DNA of 64,000 nucleotides from the NCBI GenBank assembly GCA_008711135.1, contig VUAW01000005.1:150572-214571 (forward strand). Reading direction: 5' to 3'. A program made the translations under genes and the position numbers. The notes beneath the pieces are model-generated. The model ran no database searches and had not been told where the DNA came from. It saw only the letters and a program-made list of their open reading frames with translations. The DNA is from Rhodobacteraceae bacterium LNNU 3342. Lineage in GTDB: Bacteria; Pseudomonadota; Alphaproteobacteria; Rhodobacterales; Rhodobacteraceae. Below, piece by piece: positions 47,578 to 56,370 of this stretch (position 1 is the stretch's first letter; each line of letters begins with the position of its first letter).

Positions 47578-49059
47578 TCAGACCTCGCCGGGTTTGGTGG
47601 GAACCGGCTTGGCAGAGGTGCCGACGGTATCCGAGGGCTTGGTGCCGGAGCGGTTGTCGTCGGACGTGCCGGTCGTATCGGTGGCGTCCGACTTGGCCCG
47701 GTCATCGGAGCCGTGCGTTTCAGAGGTCTTCTGCTCGGCCTCTTCCGCCGCTTGTTCGGCCGTGCCGGTGGCATGGTCGGCGGCTTCCTCGACGGCCTCG
47801 CGGGTCCGGCTGAGGGCGTTCTGGGCGGCCTCGGTCAGGTTGTCGGTGTTCAGGCCGCGTTCGTCGAGATCCTGGCGCACGGCTTCGACCGCCTCGGTGG
47901 CGACGCTCTTGACGTGTTCGTATTCGGACTCGGCCGTGTCGCGAACCCGTTCCTTGAGCGCGTCGCTGGCTTCGCCCAGCAGTTCATCCTCGGTTCGGGT
48001 GGTGGGGAAGAGCGATACGACCGCCGCGCCCAGGGCCACGCCGATCGCCCCCAGCAGCAGCGGTTGTTCATGTGCCATCCGCGAGATGGTCTGCCGCGCC
48101 TGGCTGCCGTAGGCGGTCATGCCGTCGCGGGCGTCGTGGCCATAGCTGCCAGCCTGATGGCGCAGGTCGCGGGCGTGGCCCATGGCTGAGCTTCCCGCAC
48201 CGGTGAGCGATTCACCGGCCGAGTGAGCCATGTGACTTGCGCTGCCGGCGGCGCTGCTGGCCGCGCCGGCGATGCTGGACACCCCCGCGCTGACCGTTTC
48301 AGCCACGCCCCGGACGCCCGAGGCGATGGCGCCGGCCGTGTCACGAATGGCCGAGCCTGCCGAGGCGGCGGTGTCGCGTACGCCGCCTGCGGCCGAGCTT
48401 GCCGTATCGCGGACGCTGCCGAGGGTTGAAGACGTGGTGTCACGGACGCTGCCCAAGGCGGAGCCTGCGCCTTCACGCACGCCGGACGCCATGGAGCCCG
48501 CGCGTTCGGTCCAGCCGGGGCCGGAGTTGCCGCTGCCCGAGTTGCCGTAGGTGCTGTAGTTGCCGTAGCTTTCGTGCGAGCTGCGGCCCGAGCCCATCAT
48601 CAGCCAGCCGATGCCGATGCCGGTCAGGATCACCGGAAGCGGGTTGGCCTGTACCTGGCGGGTGATGTTGTGGACAAAGTCGCTGCCGCCGGAGTTGCGC
48701 GCGTAGTTGAACGCTTGGTCCACCATCTGGCCGAGCGACATGCGGTCGCGCAGCTCGTCCAACGTGCGGGTGATCTGGTCGCGTTCACGGGCGACCTCGC
48801 GTTCAAGTTCCTCGCTGCTTTTGTGGCGGTCGTCGGTGGCGCCGTATGCGTGCGACTTGCGCTGGTCGAGTTCGCCGCGGCCGCTGCGGTCGCGTTCATG
48901 CGCCTCGGCGGCTTCGCGTTCGCGGGCGCGGACTTCGGCCGGGTCGGGACGGGTGGTGTCGCCGTCGCGGTGCATCGACTTGAGGTTCGCCTCGATCTCG
49001 TCGCGCGACCGGGTCGAGACGGTGCCCGTTGTCGTGCCCTGAAACTTTTCGTCTGCCAT
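47578..49059 (-). CDS. DUF3618 protein with long Ser/Ala/Gly amphipathic repeat region
   Basis: A 493-residue protein. Residues ~80-130 fit DUF3618 (LEREVARERDQITRTLDELR, RMSLGQMVDQAF). A hydrophobic segment follows at ~140-155 (LPVILTGIGIGWLMMG). Residues ~185-330 are repeats built on the theme SVRDTxxS and GVRDTAASA, resembling LEA/apolipoprotein-like amphipathic repeats. A second membrane helix lies near 350-370, then an acidic helical tail. It probably sits in the inner membrane with an ordered-upon-binding surface region. Overlaps the holin-like gene by 1 base. Function unknown; the operon suggests envelope or desiccation stress. Confidence 0.8.
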   Translation of the reverse strand: MADEKFQGTTTGTVSTRSRDEIEANLKSMHRDGDTTRPDPAEVRAREREAAEAHERDRSGRGELDQRKSHAYGATDDRHKSSEELEREVARERDQITRTLDELRDRMSLGQMVDQAFNYARNSGGSDFVHNITRQVQANPLPVILTGIGIGWLMMGSGRSSHESYGNYSTYGNSGSGNSGPGWTERAGSMASGVREGAGSALGSVRDTTSSTLGSVRDTASSAAGGVRDTAASAGSAIRDTAGAIASGVRGVAETVSAGVSSIAGAASSAAGSASHMAHSAGESLTGAGSSAMGHARDLRHQAGSYGHDARDGMTAYGSQARQTISRMAHEQPLLLGAIGVALGAAVVSLFPTTRTEDELLGEASDALKERVRDTAESEYEHVKSVATEAVEAVRQDLDERGLNTDNLTEAAQNALSRTREAVEEAADHATGTAEQAAEEAEQKTSETHGSDDRAKSDATDTTGTSDDNRSGTKPSDTVGTSAKPVPTKPGEV

Positions 49060-49442
49060 CAGATCTGCTCCTTGGCCGTATGCGCGTCAGCGCGCAGTTG
49101 GTTCAGCGTCTTGTTGGGGGCAAGGCTACCGGCCTTGAGGTCGCCGATGCCCTTGCGCAGCAGGACGTAGCCGATGATGCCGATCACGATCGCCACGATC
49201 AGCGTCGCCCACTGCCGGCCGAGGCCGAGCACGACGAGCCATTCGACGATCGAGTTGAGGAAGATGATGAGCGCGGCCAGCAGCACCACGCCGCCGATCG
49301 CGATCATGGCGCCGGCACGCGTGGCCTGCTGCACCTTTTCGCCCGCCTCGGTCTTGGCGAGCTGGATTTCCTTGCGGAACAGCGTGGAGAGGTGGTCCAC
49401 CAGCTCTCCGAACAGTTCGGGGATGCTTTTGCCGTTGTTCAT
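49059..49442 (-). CDS. Phage-holin-like membrane protein (Phage_holin_3_6/DUF1469 type)
   Basis: A 127-residue protein. The amphipathic N-terminus, IPELFGELVDHLSTLFRKEI, is followed by two hydrophobic helices at ~45-67 and ~78-98 and a basic/hydrophilic tail. This is the layout of the so-called actinobacterial holin-like family, which in alphaproteobacteria is found with DUF3618 genes and is not phage-derived. The ATG at 49442 overlaps the upstream stop as TGATG. It belongs to the four-gene stress unit. Confidence 0.85.
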   Translation of the reverse strand: MNNGKSIPELFGELVDHLSTLFRKEIQLAKTEAGEKVQQATRAGAMIAIGGVVLLAALIIFLNSIVEWLVVLGLGRQWATLIVAIVIGIIGYVLLRKGIGDLKAGSLAPNKTLNQLRADAHTAKEQI

Positions 49443-50209
49443 CACAGGCTCCGGTCGGTGGGGTTGGTCGGGGTCGGGGTAGAGGTCGAGCTGGACGAGC
49501 CGCTGGTGTTGCGCGGGTAATGGGTGCCGTGGTCGCGGGCGGCCTGGGCGCTGCCGTAGCTGCCCGAAGTGTCTGTGGTGCCTGCGGTCCCCGCAGCGCC
49601 ATAGCCGCTGGTGCCGCCCGATGCGCCGGTTACGCCGGTTGCCCCGCTGGCCGCGCCATAGGTGCCGGATGTGCCCTGGCTGCCGCTGGCGCCATAGCCG
49701 CCCGTCGAGCCGTAGTTGCCGGACGTACCGTAGTTGCCGGACTGGCCGCGGTCGCGTGGCGCGCTGGCCTTGAGAAAGCGCGAGAGCGCGACGCCGGCGA
49801 TCACCGCGATGCCGAAGAACATCGCCGGTTCACGGCGAGCGAAGTCAGAAACATCCTGAAAGAGCTCGCCGGGGCTGCGGTTGCGCAGCCGGTCGGACAT
49901 GTCGGAAACCGAGGCTGCCGCGTCGCGGGCATAGCGGGCGAGTTCGGGAGCGGTTTCTTCAAGTTCGTCGGCGGCGCGTTCGACGGCACGGGCCACGGTG
50001 TCCATGTGGCGGGTGCCGGCTTCCTTCTGTTCGTCGGCCATCCGCGTGATGCTGTCGCGCGCGGTGGAAAGGATCTCCTGGCCCTGTTCCTGCAGATCGG
50101 CCTTGGTACGCTCTGCCTCGGCGCGGGCGCGGTCCTTGATCTCGGCGGCACCGCTTCCGGTCGAAGTGGCGGAGCCCGGCTGGCTGCTCTGCATTTCGTT
50201 CTCGGGCAT
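49442..50209 (-). CDS. Low-complexity Gly/Ser/Tyr-rich membrane protein, nutrient-deprivation-like
   Basis: A 255-residue protein. The N-terminal half is helical and charged (EIKDRARAEAERTKADLQEQ ... VARAVERAADELEE). One membrane helix follows (~128-145, MFFGIAVIAGVALSRFL). The last ~105 residues are low complexity with GNYGTSGNYGSTGGYGASG-like repeats. The start at 50209 is decided by GGAGG nine bases upstream. It resembles nutrient-deprivation-induced proteins of Rhizobiales. First gene of the unit with the holin-like, DUF3618 and BrkB genes. Confidence 0.75.
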   Translation of the reverse strand: MPENEMQSSQPGSATSTGSGAAEIKDRARAEAERTKADLQEQGQEILSTARDSITRMADEQKEAGTRHMDTVARAVERAADELEETAPELARYARDAAASVSDMSDRLRNRSPGELFQDVSDFARREPAMFFGIAVIAGVALSRFLKASAPRDRGQSGNYGTSGNYGSTGGYGASGSQGTSGTYGAASGATGVTGASGGTSGYGAAGTAGTTDTSGSYGSAQAARDHGTHYPRNTSGSSSSTSTPTPTNPTDRSL

Positions 50210-50267
50210 GTCATGTCCTCCATTGTGTCTGGCCAGCCGCCTTTGCAGTGGCCCTTGATCTTCAGAG

Positions 50268-50293
50268 AACATCTGGCCCGAACGATTGGTTCC
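50268..50293 (-). promoter_or_regulatory. Possible GGAAC-type ECF promoter of the stress operon
   Basis: On the minus strand GGAAC (50293-50289) is followed after 17 bases by TGTT (50271-50268), close to the GGAAC-N16/17-CGTT promoter of alphaproteobacterial general-stress sigma factors. It lies about 60 bases upstream of the first gene. One mismatch at the -10 and the uncertain presence of EcfG in this lineage keep this tentative. Confidence 0.3.
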
Positions 50294-50327
50294 AGAGGCG
50301 TCCAGAGGCGTTAACCATCAGGCGGCG

Positions 50328-51815
50328 TCAGCCCGCCGATGTGCGGCGGGGAACCCGCCTTCCGAGGCGGGACAGCAGCCGGGGCAAGTTCCGGGCCGGG
50401 CGTTCGGGATCGAGAACCGGGTTCTGGGCCAGGAGTTCCTGTTCGAGATCGCCAAACTCGGGCGGTTCGAATGGTACAAGGGTGCGGCCCTCGCCACGGA
50501 GCATGTCGATCGCGCCGATGAGGGAACCGCCGGCGCGTGACACCGCGGACTCTACCGCCACGTTCGGCACGTCGAGGTGTTCGGCCAGCAGGTCGTGGCG
50601 CAGGCCAAGGATGCGTTGGCGCAGATCGGCGTCGGCAGGGTCGTCGGGGTTGGCCTCGACCGCAAGGTCGCATTCGGTGTCGAAGCCCAGGGAGCGGTTG
50701 TTGAGGTTCGAGGAGCCGACGCGGAGCAGCCAGTCGTCCATCACCAGCACCTTGGCATGGACATAGATCGGGGTGCCGCGCCGGGTGACAGGGGTGTAGA
50801 TCCGGAAGCGGTCGTGGCGGTCGGCCTTGCGGACCATGTCCATGAGTTGGGCGCGGGCAGAGCCCATGACCTTTTCCTCAAGCCATCCCTGAGCGCTTTC
50901 GGGATTGATGATGACGAACTCGGGGCTGTCCGGTTCGCGCAGACGGGCGGCCAGCGCCTCGGCGATGCGGTGGGAGGCGAAGTACTGGCTTTCGATGTAG
51001 AGCGTGCGGCGGGTGGCGGCGATGACGGCGAGGTAGAGGGATTCAATTTCATGTACGCTGGGGTGCCCGCCATGTTCGGGCATCGTGCGGGCGATGCCTA
51101 CGTCCACGTCGCGCATCGAGACGGTCAGCCCCTTGGGCCAGGCATCGTCGCTGCGGGGTGGGGGCGGTTGGAGCCGTTCCCCTGTGGCGCGTTCCCAGCG
51201 GGTGCGGGCAAGATCGCCAAGGGCGCGGGCCGCCGCGCCATCGACCGCGGTGGTGACATCATGCCAAGGGCCGTAGCGGCGGTGGGTGGTCGGGCGGCGG
51301 CGGTAGGGGCTCTGGTCAGGGTGGTCGCGGGTGTCCCAGCGGTCGGCGGTCATGTCGATACCGCCGCAGAAGGCCAGCGCGTCGTCGATCACCACGATCT
51401 TCTGGTGGTGGGCGGCTGCGGCGGGGTGAGCCGAGTCGAAGCGGTAGTGGATCTGGCTGCTCATCATCCAGCGCAGGATGCGCAGGGGGGTGGTGCCACG
51501 GCCGAGCGCGGACAGCCAGCCAAGGTTCCATTGCAGCACGTGGATGTTCAGGTCGGGATTCTGGCGCACCGCCCAGTTGAGGTAGGGGCCCAGCCGGTTC
51601 GGCATCCGCCTGTCGCCGTCGCGCGGGTCGAGCATGATCCGGGCGTCGAAGTCCCAGGCGATGAACATGACGCTGTGCCGTGCCTGGCAGATTGCCTGCC
51701 GGATCGTGGCGAAATAATCGGCGGCGTCGATGATGACGGCGAGCCTGTCCGCATGTTCGACGCGCCAGCAGGTGTCGTTCGGGCGCAGGAGACGGGGCGG
51801 CCTTGCCTTGGACAT
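50328..51815 (-). CDS. Phospholipase D/cardiolipin-synthase-like enzyme
   Basis: A 495-residue protein with both HKD motifs: [19 protein letters not shown] in the first half and [19 protein letters not shown] in the second, the latter followed by [13 protein letters not shown]. This two-domain form fits PLD/cardiolipin synthase-like phosphatidyltransferases; no N-terminal membrane helices of the classic Cls are seen, so a soluble or peripheral enzyme is likely. The ATG at 51815 has AAAAGG upstream. It stands 118 bases upstream of the stress operon, and is divergent from the molybdoenzyme genes. Confidence 0.9.
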   Translation of the reverse strand: MSKARPPRLLRPNDTCWRVEHADRLAVIIDAADYFATIRQAICQARHSVMFIAWDFDARIMLDPRDGDRRMPNRLGPYLNWAVRQNPDLNIHVLQWNLGWLSALGRGTTPLRILRWMMSSQIHYRFDSAHPAAAAHHQKIVVIDDALAFCGGIDMTADRWDTRDHPDQSPYRRRPTTHRRYGPWHDVTTAVDGAAARALGDLARTRWERATGERLQPPPPRSDDAWPKGLTVSMRDVDVGIARTMPEHGGHPSVHEIESLYLAVIAATRRTLYIESQYFASHRIAEALAARLREPDSPEFVIINPESAQGWLEEKVMGSARAQLMDMVRKADRHDRFRIYTPVTRRGTPIYVHAKVLVMDDWLLRVGSSNLNNRSLGFDTECDLAVEANPDDPADADLRQRILGLRHDLLAEHLDVPNVAVESAVSRAGGSLIGAIDMLRGEGRTLVPFEPPEFGDLEQELLAQNPVLDPERPARNLPRLLSRLGRRVPRRTSAG

Positions 51816-52003
51816 TGGGCACCTTTTCCGGGTGGGACGCGCGGGGCGCTGGTGGAAGCAGAACGGGCAGAAGGCGTTGCTGTTCCGTCGGGGTGCGAGA
51901 CTCAGGTGCCGCGCGTGCAGGATTTTGGGGAACATCTTGCGGTTGTGCGCGTTGGCCCCCTCGCCGGCCGCGCGCCGGCAAGAATGGTTCTGAAGGGGAC
52001 AGG

Positions 52004-52462
52004 ATGATTGCGCTGAAGGTGAATGGCGAGGATCGCCAGTTCGATGGTGATCCCGAAATGCCGCTGCTGTGGTATCTGCGGGATGAGTTGGGGCTGACGG
52101 GGACCAAGTTCGGGTGTGGCGTGGCGCAATGCGGCGCATGTACGGTGCATCTGGACGGCGAGGCGACGTTTTCCTGCGTCACGCCCATCTCCTTGGCCGA
52201 GGGGGCGGAGGTGACGACGATCGAGGGGCTTTCCCCGGACGGAAGCCACCCGGTACAGCAGGCGTGGCGCGATCTGAACGTGGCGCAGTGTGGATACTGC
52301 CAGTCGGGGCAGATCATGCGGGCCGCGGCCTTGCTGGAAGAGGTGCCGCAGCCTTCGGACGAGGATATCGACACGGTGATGTCGCAGAACCTGTGCCGCT
52401 GCGGGACCTATCCGCGCATCCGCGCCGCGATCAAGCGCGTGGCGGAAGGGGGTGCCGAATGA
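52004..52462 (+). CDS. (2Fe-2S) subunit of isoquinoline 1-oxidoreductase-like enzyme
   Basis: A 152-residue electron-transfer subunit of the xanthine dehydrogenase family. Plant-type cluster cysteines lie in [16 protein letters not shown], and the second cluster in [11 protein letters not shown] and [11 protein letters not shown]. The short single-protein form matches IorA. The ATG at 52004 has AAGGGG upstream. It overlaps the large subunit as ATGA. Electron acceptor and physiological substrate are unknown. Confidence 0.93.
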   Translation: MIALKVNGEDRQFDGDPEMPLLWYLRDELGLTGTKFGCGVAQCGACTVHLDGEATFSCVTPISLAEGAEVTTIEGLSPDGSHPVQQAWRDLNVAQCGYCQSGQIMRAAALLEEVPQPSDEDIDTVMSQNLCRCGTYPRIRAAIKRVAEGGAE

Positions 52463-54738
52463 GCCGGTTGCCCATTCTGAACGTCAGCCGCCGGGGGTTC
52501 CTGGGGGGCGCAGGGGCGCTGGTGCTGGCGGTGAGCCTGCCGGTTCCTGCCATGGCGATGGAAGATCAGCCCTTTGGCGCGGATGCGATGCCGAACGGCT
52601 GGCGCGACGATCCGGAGTTGTTCGTGTCGATCGGCGAGGACGGGATCGTGACCGTCACCGTGCACCGGTCCGAGATGGGGCAGGGGGTGCGGACCTCGAT
52701 CGCGATGATCATCGCCGATGAGCTGGGGGCCGAGTGGGAACAGGTTCGCGTGGCGCAGGCGCCGGGGGACGAGCCGCGGTTCGGCAACCAGGATACTGAC
52801 GGGTCGCGCAGCATCCGGCACTTCTTCATGCCGATGCGCCGGGCCGGGGCCGCGGCGCGGACGATGCTGGAGCAGGCCGCCGCCAACGAATGGGGCGTGC
52901 CGGTGGAAGAGGTGCGGACCGATGTCCACGTGGTACGGCACGAGGGCAGCGGCCAGTCGATGGGGTTCGGCGAGCTTGCGGCGCTGGCCGCCGCGCTGGA
53001 GGTGCCGGATCGCGATGGGGTTCGGCTGAAGGACCCGTCGGAGTTCCGCTATATCGGCACCGGTGTCGGGCTGATCGACAACCAGGACATCACCACCGGG
53101 AACACCACCTTTGGCATCGACGTGCGGATGGACGGGATGCTGTACGCGGTGATCGCGCGGCCTCCGGTCTACGGCGGCCGTGTAGCGAGTCTGGACGACA
53201 GCGCCGCGCTGGAGATCCCGGGGGTGGAGCGGGTGGTGCAGATCGACCCGCCAGAGATCCCCTCAGCATTTGCGCCGCTGGGTGGGGTGGCGGTGATCGC
53301 CCGCAACACCTGGGCCGCCATGCAGGGCCGGCAAGCGTTGCAGATCGAGTGGGAGGACGGGCCGAACGCCGGCTATGACTCGGAGGCGTTTCGACAGGAG
53401 CTGGAGACGGCGGCGCGGGGCGAGGGCAAGCTGGTCCGCAATCAGGGCGACGCCATGCAGGCGCTGGCCGATGCGGCGACGCGGGTGGAGGCGGAATACT
53501 ACATTCCCCATCTGGCGCAGGCGCCGATGGAGCCGCCCGCCGCGGTGGCGCGGGTGGCCGACGGGCGGTGCGAGGTCTGGGGCTGCGTGCAGGCGCCGCA
53601 GGTGACGCGGCTGCGGCTGGCCGAGCGGCTGGGGCTGGAATACGAGGATGTCACTGTCAACGTCACGCTGCTGGGGGGCGGGTTCGGGCGCAAGTCCAAG
53701 CCGGACTTCGTGCTTGAGGCCGCGATCCTGAGCGAGGCGATGGGCGGCCAGCCCGTCAAGGTGACATGGACCCGCGAGGACGACCTGCATCACAGCTATT
53801 TCCACACGGTTTCGGTGGAGCGGCTGGAGGCGGGGCTGGACGAGGAAGGACGGCCGGTGGCCTGGCTCCACCGAACGGCGGCGCCGACCATCGGGTCGAT
53901 CTTTGCGCCGGCGGCTGAAAAGCTGCCGTTCGAACTGGGGATGGGGCTGACCAACATGCCGCTGGATATTCCCAACGTGCGGGCGGAAAATCCGCAGGCG
54001 CAGGCGCATACGCGGATCGGCTGGTACCGGTCGGTGTCGAACATCCCGCACGCCTTTGCCATCCAGTCCTTTATCGCGGAACTGGCAGAGGCCGCGGGGC
54101 GTGACCCCAAGGACTACCTGCTGGACGTGATCGGGCCGCCGCGGCTGATCAACCCGGTGGAACTGGGCGATGTCTGGAACTATGGCGAAAACCCCGAAAA
54201 TTATCCCATCGACACCGGGCGAATGCGCCGGGTGATCGAGGCCGCCGCTGACGGGATTGGCTGGGGCCGCGAGATGCCGGCGGGCAGCGGGCTGGGGATC
54301 GCGGCGCACTATAGCTTCGTCAGCTACGTTGCCGTGGCCTGCGAGGTGCAGGTGGAGGATGGCGGGGTGCGCATCCCGCGGGTGGACATCGCCATCGACT
54401 GCGGGCCGCAGGTCAACCCCGACCGGGTCCGTTCGCAGATGGAGGGCGCGGTTATCATGGGGATCGGGCAGGCGCTGACGTCCGAGATCACCTTTGCCGA
54501 GGGGCGTGTGGTGCAGGAGAATTTCTACGACTACATCATCGCCCGGATGGAGGATGCGCCGCGCGAGATCAACGTGCATCTGGTCCTGCCGGAGGGGGCA
54601 GAGAATTTCGACATGCCGCTGGGCGGGGTGGGCGAGCCGGGCCTGCCGCCGGTGGTGCCTGCCATCACCAATGCCGTCTTTGCCGCGACGGGCACGCGCA
54701 TCCGCCGCCTGCCCATCGCCGACCAGTTGCGCACCTGA
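52459..54738 (+). CDS. Molybdopterin-binding subunit, isoquinoline 1-oxidoreductase/aldehyde oxidase type
   Basis: A 759-residue catalytic subunit. The N-terminus has a Tat signal, [14 protein letters not shown], so the mature complex is periplasmic and is likely exported with its small subunit. [30 protein letters not shown] and the late [13 protein letters not shown], whose Glu is the presumed base, are family landmarks. No FAD subunit gene is adjacent, which fits the IorAB two-subunit type using a cytochrome. The substrate may be an N-heterocycle or an aldehyde. No dedicated cofactor-insertion chaperone gene is nearby. Confidence 0.92.
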   Translation: MSRLPILNVSRRGFLGGAGALVLAVSLPVPAMAMEDQPFGADAMPNGWRDDPELFVSIGEDGIVTVTVHRSEMGQGVRTSIAMIIADELGAEWEQVRVAQAPGDEPRFGNQDTDGSRSIRHFFMPMRRAGAAARTMLEQAAANEWGVPVEEVRTDVHVVRHEGSGQSMGFGELAALAAALEVPDRDGVRLKDPSEFRYIGTGVGLIDNQDITTGNTTFGIDVRMDGMLYAVIARPPVYGGRVASLDDSAALEIPGVERVVQIDPPEIPSAFAPLGGVAVIARNTWAAMQGRQALQIEWEDGPNAGYDSEAFRQELETAARGEGKLVRNQGDAMQALADAATRVEAEYYIPHLAQAPMEPPAAVARVADGRCEVWGCVQAPQVTRLRLAERLGLEYEDVTVNVTLLGGGFGRKSKPDFVLEAAILSEAMGGQPVKVTWTREDDLHHSYFHTVSVERLEAGLDEEGRPVAWLHRTAAPTIGSIFAPAAEKLPFELGMGLTNMPLDIPNVRAENPQAQAHTRIGWYRSVSNIPHAFAIQSFIAELAEAAGRDPKDYLLDVIGPPRLINPVELGDVWNYGENPENYPIDTGRMRRVIEAAADGIGWGREMPAGSGLGIAAHYSFVSYVAVACEVQVEDGGVRIPRVDIAIDCGPQVNPDRVRSQMEGAVIMGIGQALTSEITFAEGRVVQENFYDYIIARMEDAPREINVHLVLPEGAENFDMPLGGVGEPGLPPVVPAITNAVFAATGTRIRRLPIADQLRT

Positions 54739-54749
54739 GGAGGACTGCC

Positions 54750-55157
54750 ATGAGAATACCGATCATCCTTGCCGCCAGCCTGATGCTGGCGGCCCCGGCG
54801 GCGGCGCAGACCTGCGTCGCCGTGCTGGACGAGCTGGAGCCGATCCTGCAGGAGGCGGCGGAGAAGTCGATCTCCACCTCCTCTTCGGGGCAGGGGGTGG
54901 CGGGCGCCCGCGAGGCGCAGGCCATGGAAGAGGGTCCGGAGGGCGAGGCCGAGCCGGTCGTGCCCTATCAGGAGCCGGCCGAGGAGGTCGGCGCCGTGGA
55001 GCAGGCCGTGCAGGCGGGCGAAGGCGGCGACCTTGTGATGCGGGCGATGGCGATGGTGGACGAGGCCCGCGCCTCTGCCGAAGGCGACGAGGAGGCCTGT
55101 CTTGAAACCACGCGTGCGGCGCTGCGGATGGTGATCCTGCGCGAAGCGGCGGAGTAG
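54750..55157 (+). CDS. Small secreted acidic hypothetical protein
   Basis: A 135-residue protein. A clear Sec signal (MRIPIILAASLMLAAPAAAQ) precedes a mature part that is very acidic and Glu/Ala-rich, with a cysteine near each end (TCVAVLDE and ACLETTRAAL) that could form a disulfide. I do not recognise a family. It begins 11 bases after the molybdoenzyme stop, so it is probably co-transcribed; a periplasmic accessory role to that enzyme is possible but speculative. Confidence 0.7.
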   Translation: MRIPIILAASLMLAAPAAAQTCVAVLDELEPILQEAAEKSISTSSSGQGVAGAREAQAMEEGPEGEAEPVVPYQEPAEEVGAVEQAVQAGEGGDLVMRAMAMVDEARASAEGDEEACLETTRAALRMVILREAAE

Positions 55158-55225
55158 GCGCCCGCCGTTTGCGGTGAACCGGGGCCGTCGGGGCGCGTTG
55201 TGACGAAGCGGTCACAGGAGGCGTC

Positions 55226-56275
55226 ATGACGGAAACCCGAGGGACACGTGTCACGGCGGCGATGGAACCTGCCCCTGCGGTGGGGGCGGGGACCGTTCTT
55301 CTGGCGGCGGGGGTCCTGCTGCTTTGCTGGTATTTCGGGAGCGTCTTGCTGCTGGTGCTGGCGGGGGTGACGGTGGCCGTGGGGCTGGACGGGCTGGCGC
55401 AGGTGCTGGCCCGTTACACGCCGTTGCGCCGGGGCTGGGCGCTGCTGATCGTCTGTGTCCTGCTGTTGGCGGGGCTGGTCGGCGTGGTGATGACCGTGGT
55501 GCCGCAGCTTCTGGGTCAGTTCCAAGAGCTTGCGGACCAGCTTGTGGACGTGTTCGAGGCGTTCCGGTCGTGGCTGTCGGGATCGGGCTGGCCGCAGGAT
55601 CTGCTGGCGGGCGAAGACGGCGGCAGCCAGATCATGGGTGCCGCGAACGAGGTTCTGGCGCGGGCCGCAGCCTTTGGCCTGACGACGCTGGGCGCGCTGG
55701 CGAGCTTTGCCATCCTGATCGCGCTGTCGATGTTTCTGGCGGTTGATCCGGATCTGTATCGCAGGGGCCTGCTGAAGCTGGTGCCCCCGGCGCGGCGCCG
55801 GTTGGCCGACGACACGATGAGCGGGATCGCCCATGCGTTGCGGTGGTGGTTCCTGTCGCAGGTGGTGTCGATGCTGCTTCTGGGGGTGTCGATCGGGCTG
55901 GGGCTGTACGTGATCGGGATCGAACTGTGGCTGGCGTTGGGGGTGCTGACGGCGGTTCTGACCTTTGTGCCCTATCTTGGCCCGATCATCGCGGGCGTGC
56001 CGGTGGTGGCGATGGGTTTTGCACAGGGGATGGAGACGGGCTGGATCGTGCTGGTCTTTTTCCTGGTGGTGCAGACGATCGAGTCGAACGTCGTGGTGCC
56101 GCTGATCTATCAGAAGGCGATCAAGCTGGCGCCGGCGGTGACCATCGCGGCGCAGGTGGCGCTGGGGCTGGTGTTCGGCATCGGCGGGTTCATCCTCGCG
56201 GCACCCCTGACGGTGATCGGCATGGTCATGGTGCGGAAGCTTTATATCGAGGCGGTGTTGCACGAGGAAGCATAG
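55226..56275 (+). CDS. AI-2E family permease
   Basis: A 349-residue inner-membrane protein with about eight helices of the AI-2E transporter family (YdiK/TqsA-like): the central amphipathic region PQLLGQFQELADQLVDVFEA and the C-terminal LGPIIAGVPVVAMGFAQG and PLIYQKAIKLAPAVTI are typical. Members include putative autoinducer exporters and Na+/H+ antiporters, so the substrate is open. It is preceded by GGAGGCGTC at its ATG. About 95 bases separate it from hglS. Confidence 0.9.
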   Translation: MTETRGTRVTAAMEPAPAVGAGTVLLAAGVLLLCWYFGSVLLLVLAGVTVAVGLDGLAQVLARYTPLRRGWALLIVCVLLLAGLVGVVMTVVPQLLGQFQELADQLVDVFEAFRSWLSGSGWPQDLLAGEDGGSQIMGAANEVLARAAAFGLTTLGALASFAILIALSMFLAVDPDLYRRGLLKLVPPARRRLADDTMSGIAHALRWWFLSQVVSMLLLGVSIGLGLYVIGIELWLALGVLTAVLTFVPYLGPIIAGVPVVAMGFAQGMETGWIVLVFFLVVQTIESNVVVPLIYQKAIKLAPAVTIAAQVALGLVFGIGGFILAAPLTVIGMVMVRKLYIEAVLHEEA

Positions 56276-56306
56276 GTCATTCCCACTGCGCATGAAGTCA
56301 TCCCCA
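56276..56306. promoter_or_regulatory. Direct repeat upstream of hglS
   Basis: GTCATTCCCA (56276) and GTCATCCCCA (56297) are spaced 21 bases apart, two helical turns, in the gap before hglS. This could be a regulator site for the lysine-degradation genes; no known consensus assigned. Confidence 0.3.
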
Positions 56307-56370
56307 ATTGGCGACTGTTCGGGCGGCGCCTGTCTGTTACGAAGGGGATGCATGCAGCGATGAGGATCCT

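Noticed and set aside
49059..49442. Prophage holin
   Set aside because: No other phage genes nearby; the family is chromosomal and accompanies DUF3618 proteins.
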